In this document: positions 56,746 through 64,000 of the stretch, in pieces
How the letters are laid out: every line of letters starts with the position of its first letter
Numbering within the stretch: position 1 is the stretch's first letter
From: Proteus appendicitidis
Lineage (GTDB): Bacteria > Pseudomonadota > Gammaproteobacteria > Enterobacterales > Enterobacteriaceae
Direction of reading: 5' to 3'
Length of the DNA: 64,000 nucleotides
NCBI RefSeq assembly: GCF_030271835.1
Contig: NZ_CP127389.1
Coordinates: 2,082,001-2,146,000, forward strand
Position numbers and translations under genes: made by a program
The notes under the pieces: generated by a model
The model's database searches: none
Told to the model about the DNA's origin: nothing
Seen by the model: only the letters and a program-made list of their open reading frames with translations

Positions 56746-58458
56746 TCAAGATTCAGTTGAGGTTTTCAACCCTTTTTCTTCATTTCTTAACTCTCTGCGT
56801 AAAATTTTACCAACATTTGATTTTGGTAATTCATCGCGAAACTCAATAATTTTAGGTACTTTATAACCTGTTAGGTAACGACGACAGTGTGTTTTTATTT
56901 CATCTTCTGTTAATGATGGATCTTTTTTCACAATGAAAACTTTAACTGTTTCACCTGAGTTTTTACTTGGTACGCCAATCGCAGCCGATTCTAAAACCTT
57001 AGGATGCGCCGTAACAACCTCTTCGACTTCATTAGGATATACATTAAAGCCTGAAACTAAGATCATATCTTTTTTGCGGTCAATGATGCGAATAAAGCCT
57101 TCGTCATCCATTGTGGCAATATCACCAGTTGCAACCCAACCATCATGTAAGACTTCATCAGTTGCATCAGGGCGATTCCAATAACCTTTCATGACTTGAG
57201 GTCCACGAACCCACAATTCACCGCCTACAGTGCGGTCAACTTCGTTACCTTCATCATCGATAAACTTAACGTCTGTTGAAGGTACAGGCAATCCAATACT
57301 GCCACTGTATTTTTTCAGATTATAAGGGTTACCCGTGACTAAAGGAGAACATTCAGTCAAACCATAACCTTCTAACAAGTGCTTGCCCGTTAGCTCTTCC
57401 CACTCTTTCGCAACACTACTTTGAACAGGCATACCACCGCCGACAGAGAGGTTTAATTTGGAGAAATCAAGCTGACGGAATTCTGGATTTTGTAACCAAG
57501 CATTAAATAAAGTATTTACACCGGTAATTGCCGTGACAGGGTAACGTCCTAGTTCTTTAATTGTCCCTTTCACATCACGAGGATTGGTAATAAGTAAATT
57601 TTTACCACCAATTTCAATAAAGAGCAGACAGTTTACGGTTAAAGCAAAAACGTGATACAGCGGTAACGCCGTAACCACCAGCTCTTTACCTATATTTAGT
57701 GCAGGTACATAAGCTGCTTTTGCTTGTTCAAGATTTGCCAACATATTGCGGTGCGTTAACATTGCACCTTTAGCAATACCTGTTGTTCCCCCTGTGTATT
57801 GCAAGAAGGCTAAATCACTTCCTGTAATTTCAGGTTTGATATATTGCATACGATAACCAAAATGCATTGCTCTACGGAATGAAATTGCATCTGGTAAATT
57901 ATATTTAGGTACTAATCGTTTGATATATTTAACAACAAAGTCAACTAATGTTGCTTTAGGACGAGATAGCTGATCACCCATTCGGGTTAAAATAACGTGT
58001 TTAATACTGGTATTAAATACGATTTTTTCGAGTGTATGCGCAAAGTTAGAGACGATGACAATGGCAGTTGCACCACTGTCATTTAACTGATGTTCAAGTT
58101 CTCTTGGTGTGTAAAGTGGGTTTACGTTTACGACAACCATTCCTGCACGAAGAATACCGAAAAGCGCGATAGGATATTGCAGTAAATTAGGCATCATTAA
58201 GGCAACACGATCACCTTTTTTTAATCCTAAGCCGTTTTGCAGGTATGCTGCAAAAGCACGGCTACGCTCTTCAAGTTTGCGATAAGTCATGACCTCGCCC
58301 ATATTAATAAAGGCGGGTTGATCTGCGTAATTTGCGACAGCGTTTTCAAGCATCTCAGCAAGAGATGCGAAACGGTCCGGGTCAATTTCAGCCGGAACAT
58401 CTGCCGGATAACGTTTAAGCCAGACTTTTTCCAAAGTAGTACTCCTGATTAATCGCAC
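56746..58458 (-). CDS. fadD: long-chain fatty acid CoA ligase
   Basis: 570 residues (E. coli 561). Adenylate-forming enzyme: [18 protein letters not shown] (ATP signature), [12 protein letters not shown], and the FACS motif around [20 protein letters not shown]. The catalytic Lys is in [13 protein letters not shown]. It activates imported long-chain fatty acids with ATP and CoA at the inner membrane. A FadR-type operator lies 39 bp upstream. Confidence 0.97.
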   Translation of the reverse strand: MRLIRSTTLEKVWLKRYPADVPAEIDPDRFASLAEMLENAVANYADQPAFINMGEVMTYRKLEERSRAFAAYLQNGLGLKKGDRVALMMPNLLQYPIALFGILRAGMVVVNVNPLYTPRELEHQLNDSGATAIVIVSNFAHTLEKIVFNTSIKHVILTRMGDQLSRPKATLVDFVVKYIKRLVPKYNLPDAISFRRAMHFGYRMQYIKPEITGSDLAFLQYTGGTTGIAKGAMLTHRNMLANLEQAKAAYVPALNIGKELVVTALPLYHVFALTVNCLLFIEIGGKNLLITNPRDVKGTIKELGRYPVTAITGVNTLFNAWLQNPEFRQLDFSKLNLSVGGGMPVQSSVAKEWEELTGKHLLEGYGLTECSPLVTGNPYNLKKYSGSIGLPVPSTDVKFIDDEGNEVDRTVGGELWVRGPQVMKGYWNRPDATDEVLHDGWVATGDIATMDDEGFIRIIDRKKDMILVSGFNVYPNEVEEVVTAHPKVLESAAIGVPSKNSGETVKVFIVKKDPSLTEDEIKTHCRRYLTGYKVPKIIEFRDELPKSNVGKILRRELRNEEKGLKTSTES

Positions 58459-58496
58459 TTCTTGAGTTAATATTATGTTTCATTTTTAACAAAGTA

Positions 58497-58515
58497 TTAA
58501 CTCATCCTACCAGCA
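58497..58515. promoter_or_regulatory. FadR-type operator upstream of fadD
   Basis: Minus strand TGCTGGTAGGATGAGTTAA is close to the FadR site of E. coli fadD as I recall it (AGCTGGTATGATGAGTTAA), with 17 of 19 bases alike. FadR would repress fadD until acyl-CoA accumulates. Confidence 0.75.
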
Positions 58516-58578
58516 CAAACAATTTTCTGTTGTGAAGATGCGAAGTGTGTCACTAAATATTTTATTTTTAGATTAACA

Positions 58579-58602
58579 AAAAAGAAGGCGGTCAAAACCG
58601 CC
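58579..58602 (-). terminator. terminator between the Slp-family gene and fadD
   Basis: GGCGGT/ACCGCC stem (58587-58592, 58597-58602), loop CAAA, minus strand continuing TTCTTTTTT. It ends the lipoprotein message. Confidence 0.8.
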
Positions 58603-58735
58603 CTCTCTTTTATTTTTATTCAACTTTAATAACTCTATTAGATAGTTACCTAATATATTATAGGCGTTGATTATACACCGTTTCATACAAATGGAGATAA
58701 AATATTATATCGTCATGTTATTAAATACCCATTTT

Positions 58736-59332
58736 TTATTCTAAAATGGGCACAACCTGACCAGTTCCATATGGATATCCACCATAACCGCCATATCCAT
58801 GGTGATAACCCCAATATGGGCCATCTCCATAATATCCCCACATCATAACAGGTGCTGGCATAATAACTTGTTGTGTCAGTGTCCAACGTTTCATACCCGT
58901 CACATCAATACGCAAAAATGGGTAGCGAGCCTCACCAACTTTGCCAGATTCAACACCTTTAATGGTACCAACAACAGTGACATACTGATTTTTATAATCA
59001 GTAGGATCTAAGAAGTGCATAACATTAGCATAGAGACGCCCAACAGAAGGTTGTTGCAATTCGGGCGCAGCATCGTATTGAGAAAGAGGCATAACAGCAA
59101 TTTCTAGCTGTGTTGACGATTGAAGATTTTTAACATCAATCACACGTCCACCAAAACGCCCTTCTTGACCAATATAAAGCTCCGGTGCAACAAAAACGCC
59201 ATTTAAATCAGTAACAGGTGTTGCCGATGTACCTTTTATTGATTCAGGTATAGAGACGCATCCCGCCAGAAACAAAGCACCAGATAAAAATAGCGCTTTG
59301 CTTACCAAACGGTAGTTTAATTGTCTGTTCAT
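58736..59332 (-). CDS. yeaY: Slp-family outer-membrane lipoprotein (YeaY-like)
   Basis: 198 residues from the ATG at 59332: the ribosome-binding site GAGGTGG lies 3 bases ahead and inside any longer reading from 59344. Lipobox FLAGC. The core has VTDLNGVFVAPELYIGQEGR, FGGRVIDVKN and KNQYVTVVGTIKGVESGKVG, typical of Slp/YeaY. The C-terminus is a Gly/Tyr-rich tail (WGYYGDGPYWGYHHGYGGYG). Role in the outer membrane is not established. It keeps its place between fadD and tsaB. Confidence 0.92.
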   Translation of the reverse strand: MNRQLNYRLVSKALFLSGALFLAGCVSIPESIKGTSATPVTDLNGVFVAPELYIGQEGRFGGRVIDVKNLQSSTQLEIAVMPLSQYDAAPELQQPSVGRLYANVMHFLDPTDYKNQYVTVVGTIKGVESGKVGEARYPFLRIDVTGMKRWTLTQQVIMPAPVMMWGYYGDGPYWGYHHGYGGYGGYPYGTGQVVPILE

Positions 59333-59419
59333 AAACCACCTCATTGCAAGTCATTATTGACGTTACTCTATAGTACTATTATAGCTTTACTCTTCGATTT
59401 CTAATAGATACTCACAAAT

Positions 59420-60121
59420 CTATTCACGACCGGGCAATTTTTTCCACGTCACTTCATTACGTAAATAGACAGGTTCAGCCTCTTCAACTTTAGTTGCTTT
59501 ACCTTCATGCCAAGCAGTTACAGCAAGAGGTAACATATCTTGTGCAGCAGGAAGCGTAATTTCAGTTTCCACAACAGTGAAAGGCAGCGTTTCTTTTAAA
59601 TCAGGATAAGCTTGCCAGCCTGTACCGGCTATTGCCCATGTTCCTGTTGTTGATTGTAATACTTCAATAAATTGCTCAGGTTTCATCACCGCTTCAGTGT
59701 CTTCCCCTACCCAAGCACCTACATCATTACGCTGATATTGAGCGCAATAAATTTCACCCATACGAGCATCAATGGCCACGAGAACTTGTTTTATACCCGT
59801 TGTTCTAAAGACACCTTCAGCCATTGTGGCAAGTGATGAAATACCAATCATGGGTAACTCAGCACCTAACGCAATACCTTGAGCAACACCCACACCAATA
59901 CGAACCCCTGTAAAACTTCCTGGGCCTCGTCCAAAAGCAAGTGCATCTAATGATTGCAATGTAATGTTTGCTTCTTCTAAGGCGCTTTTCACCATAGGTA
60001 AAATCTTTTGTGTATGTTCACGAGGTGAGATTTCAAAACGTGAAGCAACAACACCTTCATTCCAAACTGCAACTGAACAAGATTCAGTTGCAGTATCAAT
60101 TGCTAAAATTCGCAGTGACAC
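59420..60121 (-). CDS. tsaB: tRNA t6A synthesis protein TsaB
   Basis: 233 residues (E. coli 231). ASKHA-fold: [15 protein letters not shown], and [20 protein letters not shown]. It dimerises with TsaD in the complex that adds threonylcarbamoyl to A37 of ANN-decoding tRNAs. Essential in E. coli. It follows yoaA by about 90 bp. Confidence 0.97.
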   Translation of the reverse strand: MSLRILAIDTATESCSVAVWNEGVVASRFEISPREHTQKILPMVKSALEEANITLQSLDALAFGRGPGSFTGVRIGVGVAQGIALGAELPMIGISSLATMAEGVFRTTGIKQVLVAIDARMGEIYCAQYQRNDVGAWVGEDTEAVMKPEQFIEVLQSTTGTWAIAGTGWQAYPDLKETLPFTVVETEITLPAAQDMLPLAVTAWHEGKATKVEEAEPVYLRNEVTWKKLPGRE

Positions 60122-60213
60122 GCCATAACTCCGGCAAATTCGATAATTAAAAGAGAAAGAATAATATCATAATAGTGTTCAACAGAATAAACACACATTC
60201 TGTGCGATCGCTA

Positions 60214-62157
60214 TTATGAATCCGATATTTCTTGTGTTTCATTCTGCTGTGCGCGTTGGCTCAAAAAGGTCATTGTTTTTTCAAGTGAGCGCGTTCGTGG
60301 TGATGGCGGCAAACTACTTAAAAAAACTTCGCCATAAGCACGAGAAACCAACCTATCATCACAAACTATAATTGCACCATAATCGTGTACATCACGAATT
60401 AATCGCCCGACACCTTGTTTTAAACTAATAACCGCATCAGGAATTTGAACATCCCTAAAGGCATCCCCACCGCGCAATTCACAATCTTCAATACGCGCTC
60501 TTAATAAAGGATCATCAGGTGCTGTAAAGGGTAATTTATCAATAATCACACAAGACAAGGTATCGCCACGCACATCGACACCTTCCCAAAAACTTTGAGT
60601 CGCCACTAAAAGTGCATTTCCTGATGAGACAAATTTTTGCAGTAATTGCGTTTTGCTCATCTCACCTTGCATCAATACGGGTAATGGCAAACTGGCTTTA
60701 AACTCTTCGGCAAGCCCCCGCATCATGGCATGTGAAGTACAGAGGAAAAAACAGCGGCCTTGGTTCTTTAAAATAACAGGCGCTAACATAGTGGCTAAAC
60801 GTTTCGCCGTATAAGGTTGATTTAATGGTGGCAAATAGCGTGGCACACAAAGTAGTGTCTGATGTTGATAATCAAACGGGCTGTTTAAAATCAGTGTTGT
60901 CGCATTTTCTAAGCCCAATCTATCTGTGTAATAAGACATCTGCTCATTGACAGAAAGTGTTGCCGAGGTAAACACCCAACTGCTTTTGTGTGATTTGATA
61001 AGCTCACGAAATTTATCTGCAACAGAAAGTGGCGTAATCGCCAGTAAAAAATGGCGACCATAACTTTCAAACCAGTAGCTATAACCCGGAATTGTGGTAT
61101 CAATCAGGCGCTTTAAGCGATTGCGATAAACAGTGGCGCGTTCAAAAGCACTATCGAGTAATTGACTTCGCCCTAACGAAAGTTTCATTACGTCATAGCT
61201 CAGTTCTAAGGCGTCATCCAGTAACGTGAGAAAACGTTTTGTTTCACCACCTTGCACTAACTCACGTAAATTTCCACGATAACCTGTCTCACCTAACGCT
61301 AAACGAAAATCCATCACCATTTGCGTTAATCTATCGGCACTTTTTTGCAATTGAACTTGATCACGAACTTCTGTGCGATAAGCAACGGTCATATCTCTGG
61401 CGAGATCAAAAAGCTGTCTACTCGTAAGCTGTTGACCAAAATAGTGGCTAGCGATATCTGGAATTTGATGGGCTTCATCAAAGATCATAATTTCAGCTTC
61501 CGGAATTAGCTCACCAAAACCGGTATCTTTAACGACCGTATCTGCCATAAATAAATGGTGATTAACCACCACTATATCTGCATCCATTGCTTTTTTACGT
61601 GCGCTTAAAACATAACACTCTTTATAGCGAGGGCAATCACTTCCTAAACAGTTATCGTTAGTGCTAGTGACTAAAGGCCAAACTCGGCTATCTTCCGCAA
61701 CACTATGACAACGACTCACATCACCATCTTCGGTCTGTGTTGACCATTGGCGTACATACATTACATCAGACAAAACTTCGGCTTCAAGATCACCACCACT
61801 TAGCATTTGCTGATCAAGTCGCTCTAAACAAAGATAGTTAGAACGCCCTTTTAATAATGCCGTATTACCATCATAATTAATCGCTTTGATGATCGTGGGT
61901 AAATCTCGACTATATAATTGATCTTGCAAGGCTTTAGAGCCTGTTGAGATAATCGTTTTTTTACCTGAACGCAACGCAGGCACAAGATAAGCATACGTTT
62001 TTCCAGTACCTGTACCCGCTTCAGCGATAAGTACACCTTGTTTATCAATAGTTTCTGTTATTGATTTCGCCATTTGTCGTTGAGCTTCACGGGGATGAAA
62101 TCCTGGAATAGTTCGGGTTAAAATCCCGTTTTCTGCAAAATCGTCTGACACAGGCAT
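60214..62157 (-). CDS. yoaA: DinG/XPD-family ATP-dependent helicase YoaA
   Basis: 647 residues (E. coli 636). Walker A EAGTGTGKTYAYLVPALRSG; the four Fe-S cluster cysteines lie in CLERLDQ and CLGSDCPRYKECYV (with a further one in SRCHSV); DEAH in IFDEAHQIPD; motif VI QGVGRLIRDVHDYG. YoaA works with the HolC subunit of DNA polymerase III in repair of stalled forks in E. coli. It is divergent from yoaB. Confidence 0.96.
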   Translation of the reverse strand: MPVSDDFAENGILTRTIPGFHPREAQRQMAKSITETIDKQGVLIAEAGTGTGKTYAYLVPALRSGKKTIISTGSKALQDQLYSRDLPTIIKAINYDGNTALLKGRSNYLCLERLDQQMLSGGDLEAEVLSDVMYVRQWSTQTEDGDVSRCHSVAEDSRVWPLVTSTNDNCLGSDCPRYKECYVLSARKKAMDADIVVVNHHLFMADTVVKDTGFGELIPEAEIMIFDEAHQIPDIASHYFGQQLTSRQLFDLARDMTVAYRTEVRDQVQLQKSADRLTQMVMDFRLALGETGYRGNLRELVQGGETKRFLTLLDDALELSYDVMKLSLGRSQLLDSAFERATVYRNRLKRLIDTTIPGYSYWFESYGRHFLLAITPLSVADKFRELIKSHKSSWVFTSATLSVNEQMSYYTDRLGLENATTLILNSPFDYQHQTLLCVPRYLPPLNQPYTAKRLATMLAPVILKNQGRCFFLCTSHAMMRGLAEEFKASLPLPVLMQGEMSKTQLLQKFVSSGNALLVATQSFWEGVDVRGDTLSCVIIDKLPFTAPDDPLLRARIEDCELRGGDAFRDVQIPDAVISLKQGVGRLIRDVHDYGAIIVCDDRLVSRAYGEVFLSSLPPSPRTRSLEKTMTFLSQRAQQNETQEISDS

Positions 62158-62242
62158 ACTCTTTTTATAAAATAAGACGTAAATTATGCCAGTGGATTAC
62201 CAAAAGTACCACCTATGCCGTTAATACAAAGGAGAACTCATA

Positions 62243-62587
62243 GTGACAATTAAACGTATCGACCCCGAAGATCGCTGGTCTGAAGCCGTTATTCATAACG
62301 ACACAATTTATTACACTGCAGTGCCAGAAAATTTATCAGGCGATATTATTGAACAAACAGCGGACACGTTAGCGGCAATTGACGTTTTATTACAACGTGT
62401 AGGTTCTGATAAAACTAAAATTCTTGATGCAACCATTTTTTTAGCTGATAAAGCCGACTTTGAAGGCATGAATAAAGCGTGGGATGCATGGGTTGCTAAA
62501 GGTAGCGCACCAGTGCGCTGTACTGTACAAGCGCAATTAATGCACCCTGAATATAAAGTTGAAATTAAAATTATTGCGGCAATGTAA
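62243..62587 (+). CDS. yoaB: RidA/YjgF-family protein YoaB
   Basis: 114 residues. RidA fold with the C-terminal VRCTVQAQLMHPEYKVEIKI; the Arg that contacts substrates in RidA is present (PVRCTV). RidA proteins deaminate reactive enamine or imine intermediates, although the YoaB branch has no defined substrate. AAGGAGAA precedes the start codon (GTG, 62243, reading as Met-Thr-Ile-Lys). Confidence 0.92.
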   Translation: MTIKRIDPEDRWSEAVIHNDTIYYTAVPENLSGDIIEQTADTLAAIDVLLQRVGSDKTKILDATIFLADKADFEGMNKAWDAWVAKGSAPVRCTVQAQLMHPEYKVEIKIIAAM

Positions 62588-62622
62588 ATAGGTATTATTT
62601 ATTAACCTTTTATGTTGGTATA

Positions 62623-62656
62623 AAAAAAGCTGAATTCATAAGAACTCAGCTTTTTT
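62623..62656. terminator. bidirectional terminator between yoaB and mdtI
   Basis: 11 bp arms AAAAAAGCTGA (62623-62633) and TCAGCTTTTTT (62646-62656), with a 12-base loop, between convergent genes. Confidence 0.85.
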
Positions 62657-62727
62657 AATGTCACTTATTTGCTGTAATAATTAGATTTTTTGTTTTATCA
62701 ATATCTCATTTATTAAGTTAATTAGAT

Positions 62728-63060
62728 TTAGGCAAATTTAATCATTACCATACCAATCAGTAATAATATAATTCCACCCCATCCTTTATAATTAAGTCTC
62801 TGATTAAATAAAATCCAACCAGCAGCGATAGTTGCAATAATTCCGAATGCGCCCCAAAGAGCGTAAGCAACCGAAAGCTCTATCCCTTTAACTGCCATTG
62901 CCAGTGCACTAAAGGCACCTAATACACAAAACAGTGATAATATTCCTAAGCCCATTCGGCTAAAGCCATTAGACATTTTTAAGAATATATTGGCGACAAT
63001 CTCAAGCGCTACGGCAAGTATTAAAAACGCACCATGCCACCATTCAAATTGAGCTAACAT
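62728..63060 (-). CDS. mdtI: spermidine export protein MdtI (SMR family)
   Basis: 110 residues, four membrane helices. [20 protein letters not shown] holds the essential membrane Glu of SMR transporters, and [20 protein letters not shown] is the second conserved block. With MdtJ it exports spermidine. A strong AAGGAGG site lies 7 bases ahead, inside the end of mdtJ. Confidence 0.96.
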   Translation of the reverse strand: MLAQFEWWHGAFLILAVALEIVANIFLKMSNGFSRMGLGILSLFCVLGAFSALAMAVKGIELSVAYALWGAFGIIATIAAGWILFNQRLNYKGWGGIILLLIGMVMIKFA

Positions 63061-63062
63061 AA

Positions 63063-63503
63063 TTAAGCCTCCTTAATATTGGCAGGAATTGGCTTATTCG
63101 CTCCTTTTACAGCACTGGCAACGTGCTTGGCTTTACCGGCAATACTTTTTACCGAATCTGTTGTTTTCTTAGCAACAGCCGATTTTTTAGTGCCTGATTT
63201 TATCAACGTGATCCCTGCAATTAACATTGCTAGACCACCTAATTTTAATGGTGAGAGTGATTCACCAAACCACAGAACGCTGAATGTCGTAATAATGACA
63301 ATTCCAATACCTTCCCACAGTGCATATGCTACACCTAATGCCACTTTTTTAACGGCGATGGCTAAAAAGATATAGGAAGTGGCAATCATTAACCACATCA
63401 CTATCATACCGGTGTAACCACCGCTTACACTGGCGTACTTCATCGATAAAGTACCGATAACTTCACAAACAATAGCTAATGCTAAAAATATCCAATAAAT
63501 CAT
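63063..63503 (-). CDS. mdtJ: spermidine export protein MdtJ with a C-terminal extension
   Basis: 146 residues from the ATG at 63503 ([20 protein letters not shown]). Four helices of the SMR fold, with the membrane Glu in CEVIGT and [20 protein letters not shown]. The tail after about residue 105 is long, Lys/Ala-rich ([20 protein letters not shown]), and absent from typical 105-121 residue members. An upstream ATG at 63524 is less likely. A 32-codon upstream ORF and a long leader precede it. Confidence 0.94.
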   Translation of the reverse strand: MIYWIFLALAIVCEVIGTLSMKYASVSGGYTGMIVMWLMIATSYIFLAIAVKKVALGVAYALWEGIGIVIITTFSVLWFGESLSPLKLGGLAMLIAGITLIKSGTKKSAVAKKTTDSVKSIAGKAKHVASAVKGANKPIPANIKEA

Positions 63504-63619
63504 TTTTTCATCTCTCATACACATTTGAAATACGCCGAAACGTTTCTTGCGCAGAAGATAGAGAATATGTAGATAGTCTTTCTGGCGGCAATAGTAGCCG
63601 AACGTTAAGGCAACGTCAT

Positions 63620-63637
63620 TTCCTGATAACTCAGGAA
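63620..63637. promoter_or_regulatory. hairpin in the mdtJI leader
   Basis: TTCCTGA (63620-63626) and TCAGGAA (63631-63637) with a TAAC loop. It lies 17 bases after the stop of the upstream ORF and about 120 bp before mdtJ, so it may act with ribosome position on the uORF. Confidence 0.6.
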
Positions 63638-63653
63638 TTAAGATGAGAGATTT

Positions 63654-63752
63654 CTATAATGCGCCACACCAGTAGTGTTCGCTGGATAAAATAGCAGAAA
63701 GGAATAACTTATAGGTAGAACGTTTAACTTTGACGCTTTTGGCGCTAGTCAT
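63654..63752 (-). CDS. 32-codon upstream ORF of mdtJI (MdtU-like leader peptide)
   Basis: ATG at 63752, stop TAG at 63654, 32 residues: MTSAKSVKVKRSTYKLFLSA, then ILSSEHYWCGAL. Basic N-half, hydrophobic and aromatic C-half. It lies 150 bp upstream of mdtJ in the long leader. In E. coli I recall a short upstream ORF, mdtU, that regulates mdtJI in response to spermidine; homology by sequence is not checked. No strong Shine-Dalgarno is seen. Confidence 0.5.
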   Translation of the reverse strand: MTSAKSVKVKRSTYKLFLSAILSSEHYWCGAL

Positions 63753-64000
63753 GATTATTTATTCTTTCATCGCACAGACCATCCGCACGATATACTCCGA
63801 ACCCTCATATAAGATGGTTAAATGTTACATGATATTTCTATCACGCCAAATTATTTAAAGCAATGCTTTTGAGCAAATTTTTTTAGTTAATTGGTTGGTT
63901 TTGTTTAAGTTTTAATTTTTCATCACATCATGTTTTATCGATTTTATGAATAGTTATTGAAACAAATTTCGTTTTAGCATGGGTTTTATTCATCTATTAG
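63753..64000. other. region upstream of the mdtJI leader
   Basis: About 250 bp, AT-rich towards the window end, that must hold the mdtJI promoter. I see no further gene. Confidence 0.5.

Overview
The window looks like an AT-rich enterobacterial chromosome of the Proteus/Morganellaceae type. The core genes (ahpCF, dmsABC, fnr, uspE, pntAB, ydgH-ydgI, hrpA, azoR, ldhA-ydbH-ynbE-ydbL, minCDE-ycgL, rnd, fadD, tsaB, yoaA, yoaB, mdtJI) read as close relatives of Escherichia coli genes and often keep the same neighbours, but base composition is lower and accessory genes sit between them. The genus is an inference from gene content and composition; no rRNA or other decisive marker is present.

Layout. 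1-2600: one end of a P2-like prophage (two small early genes, Cox, the switch region, repressor C, integrase and likely arm-type integrase sites), abutting the ahpF terminator. 2.7-5.0 kb: the peroxide-defence pair ahpC-ahpF with an OxyR-type site. 5.2-8.5 kb: an exported orphan protein, an ATP-grasp protein and a RafY-like glycoporin. 9.2-12.6 kb: a His-rich PadR regulator of the YqjI/NfeR type with tandem operators, a Fur box and a coupled small ORF, then a group II PLP-decarboxylase homologue that has lost its Schiff-base lysine. 13.1-21.5 kb: an MDR quinone oxidoreductase, a dmsABC-ferredoxin operon behind a consensus FNR site, fnr itself with its own FNR-like site, and uspE. 21.5-32.5 kb: pntAB, ydgH, ydgI, hrpA and azoR.

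32.5-37.2 kb is a very AT-rich chaperone-usher fimbrial cluster (pilin, chaperone, usher, second pilin). A terminator hairpin and a short-unit repeat tract lie between the pilin gene and the assembly genes. 37.2-43.3 kb: ydbL/ynbE/ydbH, ldhA and a methyl-accepting chemotaxis protein. 43.8-50.5 kb is accessory: a frameshifted Nudix gene, a divergent TetR/Rob-like regulator pair around a palindromic operator, a secreted alpha/beta hydrolase, the iron-export ABC pair fetAB, a secreted non-specific nuclease with a hairpin-rich leader, and a small DUF6392-like gene. 50.6-63.5 kb is conserved: ycgN, a fumarylacetoacetase-family protein, an MltB-family transglycosylase, ycgL, minCDE, rnd, fadD (with a FadR-type site), a Slp-family lipoprotein, tsaB, yoaA, yoaB and mdtJI. 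A 32-codon upstream ORF lies ahead of mdtJI.

Several parts fit a shift between aerobic and anaerobic or peroxide-stressed growth (FNR with DMSO reductase, LdhA, AhpCF under OxyR, and Fur/NfeR/FetAB for metals). The items most worth a second look are the lysine-less decarboxylase, the His-repeat regulator with its layered promoter, the mdtJI upstream ORF, the fimbrial repeat tract, and the nuclease leader region. No tRNA, rRNA, insertion sequence or CRISPR array was found.
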